Source of the DNA: Thermoleophilaceae bacterium
GTDB lineage: Bacteria > Actinomycetota > Thermoleophilia > Solirubrobacterales > Thermoleophilaceae
NCBI GenBank assembly: GCA_036378175.1
Contig: DASUWY010000076.1
Location: 46,593 to 110,592, forward strand
Length of the DNA stretch: 64,000 bases
Direction of reading: 5' to 3'
The position numbers were made by a program, and so were the translations under genes. Of this stretch, positions 50,759 to 58,236 are shown piece by piece; the first letter of the stretch is position 1; the number at the start of each line of letters is the position of its first letter. The notes under the pieces were generated by a model. The model saw only the letters and a list, made by a program, of their open reading frames with translations, had not been told where the DNA came from and did not search any database.

Positions 50759-51036
50759 GCAAGAGCACGAGCATCACCTTCGAGACGGGCTACCGCCGTC
50801 TCCAGGAGATATCCGAGCGCGTGAACTCGGACGAGGTGCCGGTCCACGAGATGTGCGACCTCTTCGCGGAGGGCAAGGGCCTCGCCACCGCACTCACGAG
50901 CTACCTCGACGAGCAGAAGGCGCGCGTGGAGGCAATCGAGCGCGGGGATGAGATCCACGCGTTCAAGGTGGTGGCCCCCTCGGGCGAGGCGAAGGAGCCG
51001 GAGACCCCCGCGGCCCAGGACGAGATCCCGTTCTGA
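50755..51036 (+). CDS. xseB: exodeoxyribonuclease VII small subunit
   Basis: A 93-residue XseB. ITFETGYRRLQEISERVNSD and MCDLFAEGKGLATALTSYLD are the two family helices that bind the large subunit, and the tail ends with the common DEIPF. The ATG overlaps the xseA stop, so translation is coupled to give the needed excess of small subunit. The following 100 bases hold two direct copies of GCAATTCCGC and then a 12-bp inverted repeat. Confidence 0.93.
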   Translation: MSKSTSITFETGYRRLQEISERVNSDEVPVHEMCDLFAEGKGLATALTSYLDEQKARVEAIERGDEIHAFKVVAPSGEAKEPETPAAQDEIPF

Positions 51037-51075
51037 CGGCCTCTGCAATTCCGCACCTCCGCAATTCCGCAATCC

Positions 51076-51132
51076 GTCCGATCCCCCACGTACTTTGGTG
51101 CCGTACCGCGTCTCGAAAACGGGGGATCGGAC
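51076..51132 (+). promoter_or_regulatory. 12-bp perfect inverted repeat spanning a promoter and leader
   Basis: GTCCGATCCCCC at 51076-51087 and GGGGGATCGGAC at 51121-51132 are exact reverse complements 33 bases apart. TACTTT (51091-51096) lies inside. The right arm ends four bases before the ATG at 51137 and holds the only ribosome-binding-like run (GGGGGA). Confidence 0.6.
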
Positions 51133-51136
51133 CCAG

Positions 51137-51592
51137 ATGCCACTTTGCTTCATAGAGCCTCAGGAAGCCATCCGCGTGGTGGCGGAGTCGGTCGGGCGTG
51201 AGGCCCGCCGGCAGCTTCTCGGCGAAGTCGTCCGCGCGTGGGTCGACGAGATCCCGGACGACGAGCTCGAGGTGCACTACGCGAAGGCGGTGGAGGACCT
51301 CGACGACGAGGACCTCTCGATGCTCGCGGCATGGCACGCGTCCCTCGACGTCGGTCAGCCGGTCGCCAACAAGGACTTCCTGGTGGGCGCGTTCAGGAGC
51401 CTGGGCGACCATCGCCGCGAGGCGCTGCGCATAGCGGCGGGGTTCCGCGGAGACGAGGCGTTCGAGGCAGGCGCGAGCGAGGAGCACGCTCTCGACACTG
51501 TGCTGCCCTGGCTTTCCGAGGACAGGGCGATGGAGCTGGCTGCGGAAGCGCTCGAGCTCTACTGCTGGGACCGCCTCGGGTCCGACAACTGA
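51137..51592 (+). CDS. acidic hypothetical protein, unknown
   Basis: A 151-residue soluble, acidic and mostly helical protein that I do not recognise. It begins MPLCFIEPQEAIRVVAESVG and contains the paired acidic stretches DEIPDDELEVHYAKAVEDLDDEDL and ELAAEALELY near the end; the regular helices suggest an all-alpha fold. The ATG at 51137 follows a 12-bp inverted repeat and a TACTTT box. The last 34 bases overlap the convergent glycosidase gene. Codon use matches the neighbours. Confidence 0.55.
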   Translation: MPLCFIEPQEAIRVVAESVGREARRQLLGEVVRAWVDEIPDDELEVHYAKAVEDLDDEDLSMLAAWHASLDVGQPVANKDFLVGAFRSLGDHRREALRIAAGFRGDEAFEAGASEEHALDTVLPWLSEDRAMELAAEALELYCWDRLGSDN

Positions 51593-52335
51593 GCGTCGAA
51601 CGCCAGGGCGCTCACCACGGGGCGTGACTCGGGCGCCGGCTGGTCGACCGTGCTGTAGGGACGATTCAGCAGGTGGCTGCGATGCACGAGCGTGGCTGAT
51701 CCACCGCCGTCGAGGTTGATCGCATCGGTTGCTCCCAGCGACAGCAACAGGCGCGCCAGCTCAGAAAGGTCAAGGCCCGCATCCACACCGGTGCGCCTCC
51801 CATCGCAGCACACCGCGAACAGTTCGTCGTCATTGACTCCGAGCGCGCAGCGCGGATGCCGTTCGGCTGTGATGTCGGAGTCGAACTGCGCGGCACCGCG
51901 CGAGAATCCTTCGAGATCGTCATCACCGAATACCACGCGGCCGTCGGCCACCAGCATCGGCCCGGCTTGAACGAGGTCGCCTGAAGGAGCGTCCGGCAGC
52001 TCCCCGCGGCGGGCGAGCGCCACGGCGCCGTCGGGCGCGACGTGCACGCAGGCTCGCACCGGCCCATACGGGTCGGCTACCGGCATGTTCGGCACGGCCT
52101 GGCCGTCGATCCACACCTCCCCGAGCGGTCGCCACGGATCGCGGACGAAGAAGCCGGCGACGATCGCCTCGGCCCGGCTGCTCGCGAGGCACCAGTGATC
52201 GAGGCGTTGCGGCTCGTCGAAGCAGACCACCCGGACTCGCGTTGCCTGCCGGGGATGCACGACCACATAAACCGTCGTCTCCCGACCATCGCCCACCCGC
52301 ATGCGCGCCAGCTCATAGCGCGAACCGTCCGACAC
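51559..52335 (-). CDS. phosphodiester glycosidase (NAGPA domain) family protein
   Basis: A 258-residue protein of the NAGPA family, which includes the human GlcNAc-phosphodiester glycosidase and bacterial wall-acting homologues. The domain is recognised by LVQAGPMLVADGRVV, ALGVNDDELFAVCCDG and the C-terminal LGATDAINLDGGGSATLV, which holds the conserved acid residues. No signal peptide is seen, unusual for the group, so it may be cytoplasmic or the start may be wrong; GTG at 52335 is the most upstream. It is divergent from the PPOX-like gene and overlaps the gene at 51137 at its 3' end. Confidence 0.75.
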   Translation of the reverse strand: MSDGSRYELARMRVGDGRETTVYVVVHPRQATRVRVVCFDEPQRLDHWCLASSRAEAIVAGFFVRDPWRPLGEVWIDGQAVPNMPVADPYGPVRACVHVAPDGAVALARRGELPDAPSGDLVQAGPMLVADGRVVFGDDDLEGFSRGAAQFDSDITAERHPRCALGVNDDELFAVCCDGRRTGVDAGLDLSELARLLLSLGATDAINLDGGGSATLVHRSHLLNRPYSTVDQPAPESRPVVSALAFDAQLSDPRRSQQ

Positions 52336-52374
52336 ACCGAAATGTTTAGCCGGTAACGGAGCGGCCCGCTCAGT

Positions 52375-52380
52375 TAGGCT
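52375..52380 (+). promoter_or_regulatory. -10 box TAGGCT, leaderless promoter for 52389
   Basis: TAGGCT precedes the ATG at 52389 by 8 bases. Confidence 0.5.
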
Positions 52381-52388
52381 CGCGCGTC

Positions 52389-53363
52389 ATGACGAGTTCG
52401 CTCCCGCCGGACATCCAGGCCGTCTTCGACAAGTTCGTCACCACCGAGTTCACGACGGTCGACGCCAAGGGTCAGCCGATCACCTGGCCGCTCACGCCCT
52501 ACTACAAGCCCGGCGATCCCTGCATCGACGTGACCACGGGGCTCGGCTATCCGAAGAAGGCGAACGACGCCCGCGCGAACCCGAGGGTGGCAATGCTGTT
52601 CTCAGATCCCACCGGCAGCGGGCTGGACGACCCGCCAATGGTGCTCGTGCAGGGCACCGCGGACGTCGACGATCGCGACCTGACGGCGAACCGCGAACGC
52701 TACGAGCGGGAGATCGCCGAGAAGCTGCCGGCCACGAAGGAGATGGCGCCGCCGGACTTCATGAAGCGCTTCTTCGAGTGGTACTACACGCGCATCTACG
52801 TTCACGTCCGGCCCGAACGCGTGTACCTCTGGCCGGGTTGCGACGTCACGCGCGAGCCTCAGCTCTGGGACGCGCACATGGAGGAGGTGCGCTCGGGCCA
52901 CGACGAGGAGCAGGAGTCCGAGCAGCGGCGTCCCACCGGTGGCAGCACTGCCTGGGATGAACGGATGGAGGAGCTGGGCAGACTGCACAGAACCGCCGTG
53001 GTCTCCTTCGTCGCGCCCGACGCCTTTCCGTTCTCGATCCGGCTGCCGGTGGCGGTGGACCCGTCGGCGAGGCTGATCCGGCTCGAGGCCGAGCCGGTGG
53101 GCGTCCCGCTCGTGCCGGGCATCGCCTGTCTCACCGCGCACGACCACGACGAGCGCTTCACCTACCAGCGCAACTTCCAGGTGCGCGGCGACCTCGTGGA
53201 GCGCGACGGCGGCTGGGTGATCGAGCCGCACAAGCTCGTGGGTGGGTTCGAGCTGCCGCCGGGCTCGCTGGTTGAGCGGCTGCGGATCAACTTCGCAAAG
53301 ACGAGGCGCTTCCACAAGGTGGCGAAGGACGAGCTGCGCAAGCGCGCCGCGCGGGGCGGGTAG
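52389..53363 (+). CDS. PPOX-type split-barrel flavin/F420-like protein
   Basis: A 324-residue protein with two split-barrel halves. The first (TTEFTTVDAKGQPITWPLTP, KKANDARANPRVAMLFSDP, VLVQGTADVDDRDLTANRERY) matches the pyridoxamine-phosphate-oxidase-like fold used by FMN- or F420-binding proteins; the second, from about residue 180, repeats the barrel pattern more loosely. Cofactor choice cannot be settled. It may be a nitroreductase or heme-utilisation type oxidoreductase. The start is fixed by TAGGCT 8 bases upstream. Downstream lies the small-RNA locus. Confidence 0.8.
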   Translation: MTSSLPPDIQAVFDKFVTTEFTTVDAKGQPITWPLTPYYKPGDPCIDVTTGLGYPKKANDARANPRVAMLFSDPTGSGLDDPPMVLVQGTADVDDRDLTANRERYEREIAEKLPATKEMAPPDFMKRFFEWYYTRIYVHVRPERVYLWPGCDVTREPQLWDAHMEEVRSGHDEEQESEQRRPTGGSTAWDERMEELGRLHRTAVVSFVAPDAFPFSIRLPVAVDPSARLIRLEAEPVGVPLVPGIACLTAHDHDERFTYQRNFQVRGDLVERDGGWVIEPHKLVGGFELPPGSLVERLRINFAKTRRFHKVAKDELRKRAARGG

Positions 53364-53414
53364 CGCGCTCGAGGGCCTTTTTCCGGAGATTGCGGGATCG
53401 CGCGAAAAAAGTGC

Positions 53415-53444
53415 TTGACGGCACTAGCCAAGCCGGGTTAGTGT
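53415..53444 (+). promoter_or_regulatory. sigma-70-type promoter TTGACG-N18-TAGTGT
   Basis: TTGACG (53415-53420) and TAGTGT (53439-53444) are 18 bases apart, the clearest -35/-10 pair in the window. Seven bases later comes A53451, the first base of a stem that closes with the 3' end of the proposed small RNA. Confidence 0.65.
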
Positions 53445-53450
53445 CTTCGC

Positions 53451-53575
53451 AGAGACGCGGACGAGTTCCCAAAGAGCGAGGCCGAGAGATGGAAGGCCCG
53501 CCGCGCAAGCCGCCCGGCGCTTAGGCGACAGGTGGCGCGCTTCTCGAGGGAACAGACCGCGTCTCTATTTTTTTG
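53451..53575 (+). ncRNA. structured small RNA, about 125 nt, family not identified
   Basis: The 200-base gap between the convergent PPOX-like and HAD genes holds a promoter, then AGAGACGCGG (53451-53460), whose exact complement CCGCGTCTCT (53557-53566) is followed by A and seven T (53568-53574). Inside, GTTCCC (53465-53470) pairs with GGGAAC (53548-53553), and GGCC (80-83 of the 53400s) with GGCC (53495-53498) closes a hairpin. A further stem uses CGCCGCGC and GCGCTTAGGCG. The RNA is closed at its ends, like 6S RNA, but lacks a recognised 6S, SRP or tmRNA signature. The terminator overlaps the last codons of the HAD gene on the other strand. On the minus strand, AGTGC-GCACT with a T-run at 53405-53424 may end the HAD transcript. 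Confidence 0.65.
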
Positions 53576-54200
53576 CGCCGAGAGCGGCCTCTATCTCGGC
53601 CTTCGCCTGGGCGGTGTCGCGGTAGTGGACGACGGTCATGCCGAGCTCCGCGGCCATCTCGCAGTTCGCCTCGGTGTCGTCCACGAAGAGGCAGTCGGTT
53701 GCGGTCACCCCGTCGCCTAGCCGCTCGAGCGTGAGCTCGTAGATCCCCGGCTCGGGCTTGCGCATGCCGACGAACGCCGAGTCCACCACCACCTCGAAGA
53801 TCTCGTCGATGTCCGGCAGCTTCGCTCTCCACAGAGGCTCCCATTCGCGCACGTTGTTCGTGAGCAGCGCCATCCGCAACCCTCGCTCGCGGAGCCCGCG
53901 CATCAGCTCGATCATCTCGTCGTTCGGGTGGAGATTCTCGAAGTAGCGCTCGCCGAAGCCCTCGAGCGGCTCGTCCCGGCCGAGTGCGTCCGCGAGCAGG
54001 CGCAGGAAGTCCGCCTCGCTCAGCTCACCCTTCTCGAGCCGGAACAACGGGTGCTCGCCGTCGGAATCGGTGGCGAGCCTGGCCATTGCGTTTCCAAGCT
54101 CCTCGAGCGTCACGCCCGAGCGCTCCTGGAACGCGAGAAACGCGCCCACGAGCGGAGAGGTGAGCACCCCGCCGAAGTCGCAGATCACGGCGCTGATCAC
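53565..54200 (-). CDS. HAD superfamily hydrolase
   Basis: A 211-residue HAD subfamily IA phosphatase-like protein. CDFGGVLTS replaces the usual DxDGT nucleophile motif: DFGG lacks the second Asp, so phosphatase activity may be weak or the protein may be a haloacid-dehalogenase-type or regulator. LLTNNVREW is motif II, GMRKPEPGIYELTLERLG motif III and CLFVDDTEANCEMA motif IV. The GTG at 54200 has GGAGG upstream and overlaps the stop of the upstream gene (GTGA); the longer frame is rejected. The final AAA AAA codons are the complement of the small-RNA terminator. Confidence 0.85.
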   Translation of the reverse strand: MISAVICDFGGVLTSPLVGAFLAFQERSGVTLEELGNAMARLATDSDGEHPLFRLEKGELSEADFLRLLADALGRDEPLEGFGERYFENLHPNDEMIELMRGLRERGLRMALLTNNVREWEPLWRAKLPDIDEIFEVVVDSAFVGMRKPEPGIYELTLERLGDGVTATDCLFVDDTEANCEMAAELGMTVVHYRDTAQAKAEIEAALGAKK

Positions 54201-54904
54201 GCTGCCTCCGGCGGCTCGTCTCTGAAGGTGAGCTCGTACGCGCCGGCACCGTGGCGTCCCTCCATCCGCCACGAGAACACCGCCGCGTTCACGCGCAGCC
54301 CCTCGAGCGACAGCGTGGTGCCTGCCACCGCGGTGCCGGATGCGCGGCGGGGGAAGTCCTCCCCGGGTAGCCAGAGTTCGAGCCCGGCGCTGCGCTGGCG
54401 CCCATCCGCGTCATAGACCGTGGAGATGCGCGCGTCCTCCACGAGCTGCGCGCCGCCGGGCGATACGAGCCACGCGAGCACGCGCTCCTTCCCATGCCCC
54501 ACCGCGCCGCGCGGGCGGCGGGCGAGCGCGAGCACCGCGTTCTGCTCGTCGAACAGCGCCGAGATGCCCCGGAGGGCGTCGAGGTCGTCCCAGTGCGGAG
54601 GCGCGGCCGTCTCCGTGGCGGTGCCGAGGCACTCGAGCCGTGCGCCGTCCACGCTTCCGGATACGCGGCACACCTGCGCGCTTGCGCCGTCGAGCTCGAG
54701 GGAGTCAGAGAGGGGGGAGAAGGTGAGGTCGAAGCGATTGCCCACCACAGCGCGCCAGCCTTCGCCCGCGCGGCTCACCTCGGGGCCCTCCGGAAGCGCC
54801 TGCGGCTTGCCTCGCTCGAACAGGAGCGTGACGCCCGAGCGCGCGCTGCCGTGAAGCCCGCGCTCCGGGTCGAAGAACGCGAGCGCGATCGCGGGGTCGC
54901 TCAC
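54197..54904 (-). CDS. conserved hypothetical protein
   Basis: A 235-residue soluble protein with no recognised domain. The pattern is mostly beta: IALAFFDPERGLHGSARSG at the start, WRAVVGNRFDLTFSPLSD, RLECLGTATETA and a C-terminal VFSWRMEGRHGAGAYEL. It resembles lipocalin- or AttH-like beta barrels in general layout only. The GTG at 54904 overlaps the FxsA stop, and its own stop overlaps the HAD start, so fxsA, this gene and HAD form a coupled three-gene operon. Confidence 0.6.
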   Translation of the reverse strand: MSDPAIALAFFDPERGLHGSARSGVTLLFERGKPQALPEGPEVSRAGEGWRAVVGNRFDLTFSPLSDSLELDGASAQVCRVSGSVDGARLECLGTATETAAPPHWDDLDALRGISALFDEQNAVLALARRPRGAVGHGKERVLAWLVSPGGAQLVEDARISTVYDADGRQRSAGLELWLPGEDFPRRASGTAVAGTTLSLEGLRVNAAVFSWRMEGRHGAGAYELTFRDEPPEAA

Positions 54905-55356
54905 CGTTCGATTCGCGGCGACGGCGAGTCGTATTCGGTGGCGGTGCCCTCCACGTCGTAGTCGCGGCCGCGTCCCCGGAAGGCCCTGATCTGGATCCGC
55001 TTCCCCAGACGGCGCACGAGCAGCCGCCTGATCACCGACCGGGTGGGCGGCAGCAGGAAGAGGATTCCGAACACGTCGCTGATGAAGCCGGGCGTGATCA
55101 GAAGCGCGCCGCCGAACACCACGAGCACCCCGTCGATCACCTCGCGATGCGGAACCCCTCCGCGCTCCACCGTCTCCCGGAAGCGCGTCCACACCCGGCG
55201 GCCCTGGGAGCGCCACAGCATCGATCCGATCACGGAGTCCGCGATGAGGATCAGGATCGTCGGCACCGCCCCGATCGCCTCGCCCACCTTGATGATCACG
55301 TAGATCTCGGCGATCGGAACTGCGATGAACAACGCGATCAGCAGGATGATCGGCAC
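54901..55356 (-). CDS. fxsA: FxsA-family membrane protein
   Basis: A 151-residue membrane protein of the FxsA family, known from suppression of F-exclusion of phage T7 when overexpressed. Hydrophobic segments VPIILLIALFIAVPIAEIYV, AVPTILILIADSVIGSMLW and VLVVFGGALLITPGFISDVFG match the family, and a basic tail follows. The GTG at 55356 is preferred to the long upstream frame because TAGCCT lies 7 bases upstream and the start is only 27 bases from the divergent gene. It heads a coupled operon. Confidence 0.85.
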   Translation of the reverse strand: MPIILLIALFIAVPIAEIYVIIKVGEAIGAVPTILILIADSVIGSMLWRSQGRRVWTRFRETVERGGVPHREVIDGVLVVFGGALLITPGFISDVFGILFLLPPTRSVIRRLLVRRLGKRIQIRAFRGRGRDYDVEGTATEYDSPSPRIER

Positions 55357-55363
55357 CGAGCGG

Positions 55364-55369
55364 AGGCTA
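55364..55369 (-). promoter_or_regulatory. -10 box TAGCCT, leaderless promoter for fxsA
   Basis: TAGCCT on the minus strand, 7 bases before the GTG at 55356, one base from the opposite -10 box at 55371. Confidence 0.5.
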
Positions 55370-55370
55370 C

Positions 55371-55376
55371 TAACAT
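55371..55376 (+). promoter_or_regulatory. -10 box TAACAT, leaderless promoter for 55384
   Basis: TAACAT precedes the ATG at 55384 by 7 bases. It contains the beginning of an earlier in-frame ATG (55375), which is therefore unlikely to be the start. Confidence 0.5.
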
Positions 55377-55383
55377 GGACCCG

Positions 55384-55680
55384 ATGCCGACCGTTGACGA
55401 CGTCGAAGCCGCCCTTACCAACGTCATCGATCCCGAGCTCGGACTCGACTTCGTCGAGCTCGGGCTCGTGTACGACATCGAGGTTGAGGGCAAGGATGTG
55501 TACATCACCTTCACGCTCACCTCGCCTGGCTGCCCGATCGGGCCGCAGGTCACGGAGCAGATGAAGGAGTTCGTGAGCGACCTCCCGGACGTGGAGCGGG
55601 TGTTCCCCAAGATGGTGTTCAGCCCGCCGTGGACGCCGGATCTCATGAGCGAAGAAGCCAAGTTCGCGCTGGGCTTCTAG
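55384..55680 (+). CDS. MIP18/DUF59 metal-sulfur cluster assembly protein (SufT/PaaD-like)
   Basis: A 98-residue protein of the MIP18 (DUF59) family that helps in Fe-S cluster maturation. VEAALTNVIDPELGLDFVELGLVYDIEVEG is the family block (in three parts), ITFTLTSPGCPIGPQ carries the conserved Cys, and VFSPPWTPDLMSEEAKFALGF ends it, as in SufT-like proteins. No suf genes are nearby; the Fe-S clients in this window include AddA/AddB and GltB. The start is fixed by TAACAT 7 bases upstream. Confidence 0.88.
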   Translation: MPTVDDVEAALTNVIDPELGLDFVELGLVYDIEVEGKDVYITFTLTSPGCPIGPQVTEQMKEFVSDLPDVERVFPKMVFSPPWTPDLMSEEAKFALGF

Positions 55681-55773
55681 CGCCCGCTCAAACGAGTGAA
55701 TCCGGCGCGGGGCTTCAAATAACGCCCCTCCCTGCCGATCCCCCAACAGAGGGACGTAGAACCCCCGGGGGCC

Positions 55774-56832
55774 ATGAGGCTGGGAACTCCAGACAAAGAG
55801 GAGCGCGCCACCGCGCTCAAGCTGGCCGGTGCGCTGTGGCTCACCGGTGCTTTCACCACCTCCACCGGGATGCTCATCCCGGGGGCTCCCACCCATCACG
55901 CGGGGCTCCTGCTCGCGCTGGCCGCGAGCCAGGCGGCCTGGGGCGTGGCGTGCTTCCTCATCCCCTGGAACACGGCGAACGCCCTCACGTTCCACACCCC
56001 CGCTCTGCTCGCGCTCCCGATGATCGCGGTGATGGTCGCCTCCTCCGGAGGCGCTCGCTCGGTGGCCACCTACGACCTCTTCTTCATCGTCAGCTATTGC
56101 GCCTACTTCTTCGAAGCCAAGGAGGCGCTCGGCTATGCGGCGCTCTGCGGCCTGGTGCACGCGCTCCCGCTGCTGTACGACCCGCATGCCGTGAGCGAAG
56201 GCATGCTCGTGCAGCTCTACATCGCCGCGCCCAGCTACCTCGTGCTCGCCTTCGTGATGGGGCGCGCCCGCGCGCGGCTCGTCCAGCTTCGCTACGCGGC
56301 GGACGAGCTGTCCCGCGTGGATCCGCTCACCGGGCTCCCGAACCGCCGTGCGTTCACCGAGCGGATCGAGAGCCACATCGGTGGCGAGCGCTCCAGTGAC
56401 GTCACCGGCCTGATGCTCGTGGACCTCGACGACTTCAAGGAGGCGAACACTCTCTACGGCCATCCCGGAGGCGACCGCGTGCTCTGCGAGACCGCCGCGG
56501 CGCTGCGCTCGGCCGCGCGCGCTGAGGACATGGTCGCGCGGCTGGGCGGTGACGAGTTCGCCGTTGTGGCGCACCGGCTCGACGTGGATGGCATGCGCGG
56601 GCTCGCCGAGCGCGCGCTCGGCGCGGTTCGCGCAGCCGGGTCACGGCTCGACACGGAGCTGCCGGGCGTGCGCGTCACCGCGAGCATCGGCTGGGCGCTC
56701 TACCCGCACACGGCGGGCACCGTGGAGGATTTGATCGCCGCGGCCGACGTGAGCCTGCGCGGGGTGAAGGGAAGCGGAAAGGACAGCATGCTGTCCCCCG
56801 AGGACTGGCTCGCGGGCGAAGCGAGCGTCTGA
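55774..56832 (+). CDS. membrane-anchored diguanylate cyclase (GGDEF)
   Basis: A 352-residue enzyme that makes c-di-GMP from two GTP. About six hydrophobic helices fill residues 15-170, with no recognised sensor domain. The GGDEF domain starts near 185 (DPLTGLPNRRAFTERI) and has an intact active site RLGGDEFAVV near 256. The inhibitory I-site RxxD (RAED) lies five residues before GGDEF, so product inhibition is likely. No EAL domain is present. The downstream nfeD gene has its own -10 box. Confidence 0.9.
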   Translation: MRLGTPDKEERATALKLAGALWLTGAFTTSTGMLIPGAPTHHAGLLLALAASQAAWGVACFLIPWNTANALTFHTPALLALPMIAVMVASSGGARSVATYDLFFIVSYCAYFFEAKEALGYAALCGLVHALPLLYDPHAVSEGMLVQLYIAAPSYLVLAFVMGRARARLVQLRYAADELSRVDPLTGLPNRRAFTERIESHIGGERSSDVTGLMLVDLDDFKEANTLYGHPGGDRVLCETAAALRSAARAEDMVARLGGDEFAVVAHRLDVDGMRGLAERALGAVRAAGSRLDTELPGVRVTASIGWALYPHTAGTVEDLIAAADVSLRGVKGSGKDSMLSPEDWLAGEASV

Positions 56833-56859
56833 GCATTCGTCGCTGCGCGCCGCAGCGTC

Positions 56860-56865
56860 CATAAT
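56860..56865 (+). promoter_or_regulatory. -10 box CATAAT, leaderless promoter for nfeD
   Basis: CATAAT (five of six TATAAT positions) precedes the ATG at 56872 by 6 bases. Confidence 0.45.
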
Positions 56866-56871
56866 CGGTAC

Positions 56872-58236
56872 ATGCGCGCCATCCGGCTGGCGTTGTTCGC
56901 TCTCCTCGCAACGGCGGGGATCGCGCTCAGCGGTCCCGCCGGGCACCCCGCGTCCGCGGGCGCGGCGCCGCAGGCGGGCCCATTCGCGTACTCGATCGAG
57001 CTGAACGCTGACATCGATCCAGCCACGCAGAAGTGGATCCACAAGGCGCTCGGCGAGGCAAAGGACAAGCACGCCACCGTGGCCATCATCCGTATGGACA
57101 CGCCCGGCGGCCTCGACAGCTCGATGCGCTCGATCATCAAGGACATCCTCGCCGCGCCGATGCCGGTGATCACCTACGTGTACCCGAACGGGTCGCGCGC
57201 AGCGTCCGCCGGCATGTACATCGCGCAGGCGAGCGACGTGATCGCGATGGCGCCGCAGACGAACATCGGCTCCGCCACCCCGATCAACTCGAACGGCAGC
57301 GACATCAGGGGCGCGCTCGGCCGGAAGGTGCTCAACGACTCGGTGGCCTACGTGCGCGCGCTCACGAGCTCGCACGGGCGCAACGCGGACGTGGCCGCTC
57401 AGATGGTGACCAAGGCCACGAACCTCACCGCGCAGGAGGCGCTCAAGCAGAACGTGATCGACGTGATCGCCAACGACCAGCAGCAGCTGCTCCAGAAGCT
57501 CGACGGGTTCCAGGTGAAGGGCCCCAAGGCGCAGACGCTTCACACGGCCGGGATCCCGGTGGTCACGCGGGACATGACGTTCCAGTACGACCTGCTCGAG
57601 CTGCTCGTGAATCCCACCATCGCGTACCTCCTGCTCACGGCCGGGTTCGCGGGGATCGCATTCGAGTTCTTCAGCCCCGGAATGGTCGCGCCGGGGGTGC
57701 TCGGGGCGATCGCGCTGCTGCTCGGCCTCTACGGCACGGCGCAGCTGCCGGTGAACGCCGTGGGGGTGATCCTCTTCTTCGTCGCGATCGTCCTGTTCGT
57801 GCTCGAGTTAAAGATCGGGGGCCACGCGGTCTTCGCGGTGGGCGGCATCGCCGCCCTGATCGCGAGCGGGCTGCTCCTGTTCAACACCGGCAACGGCCCG
57901 TTCTCGATCGACGTGCCGGTGGTGATCTTCGCGGCGGCGCTGCTCGGTGGCCTCACGATGTTCGCGGTGTCGAAGGCCGTGCAGGCGAGGCACGGCCCGG
58001 TGTCCACAGGCTGGGAGGAGCTCGTGGGCCGCGAAGGTGTCGTGCGCGCGCCGCTCGACCCCGCCGGCCAGATCTTCATCCAGGGCGCGCTGTGGCGCGC
58101 GCGGCTCAGCGATCCGGCCGCGGAGCCGCCGCCGGTGGGCGATAGAGTCCGCGTGGACTCGGTCGACGGCCTCACGCTCAGCGTGACGCACGTTGGAGCC
58201 CCTTTGGACAGGGAGGAGAGCCCCGCATGGCAGTAG
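56872..58236 (+). CDS. nfeD: NfeD membrane serine protease (long form)
   Basis: A 454-residue NfeD1b-type protein. After a signal peptide comes a ClpP-like protease domain: [17 protein letters not shown], then [16 protein letters not shown], where the Ser of SAG near residue 112 is the likely nucleophile and a Lys further on the general base. Four to five membrane helices follow (about 230-380), and the C-terminal OB domain ([20 protein letters not shown]) closes the protein. NfeD proteases act with stomatin-family partners, which is what the next gene encodes with a 10-base overlap. Confidence 0.92.
   Translation: MRAIRLALFALLATAGIALSGPAGHPASAGAAPQAGPFAYSIELNADIDPATQKWIHKALGEAKDKHATVAIIRMDTPGGLDSSMRSIIKDILAAPMPVITYVYPNGSRAASAGMYIAQASDVIAMAPQTNIGSATPINSNGSDIRGALGRKVLNDSVAYVRALTSSHGRNADVAAQMVTKATNLTAQEALKQNVIDVIANDQQQLLQKLDGFQVKGPKAQTLHTAGIPVVTRDMTFQYDLLELLVNPTIAYLLLTAGFAGIAFEFFSPGMVAPGVLGAIALLLGLYGTAQLPVNAVGVILFFVAIVLFVLELKIGGHAVFAVGGIAALIASGLLLFNTGNGPFSIDVPVVIFAAALLGGLTMFAVSKAVQARHGPVSTGWEELVGREGVVRAPLDPAGQIFIQGALWRARLSDPAAEPPPVGDRVRVDSVDGLTLSVTHVGAPLDREESPAWQ

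Noticed and set aside
53451..53575. Small RNA as SRP RNA or tmRNA
   Set aside because: The SRP domain IV motif (GGAAGG...AGCAGCC) and the tmRNA acceptor/CCA-like ends are absent. 6S RNA remains possible but is not shown.
55147..55383. Longer N-terminus for the MIP18-type protein
   Set aside because: The extension is antisense to fxsA and the ATG at 55384 has both family fit and a -10 box. ATG 55375 lies inside that box.
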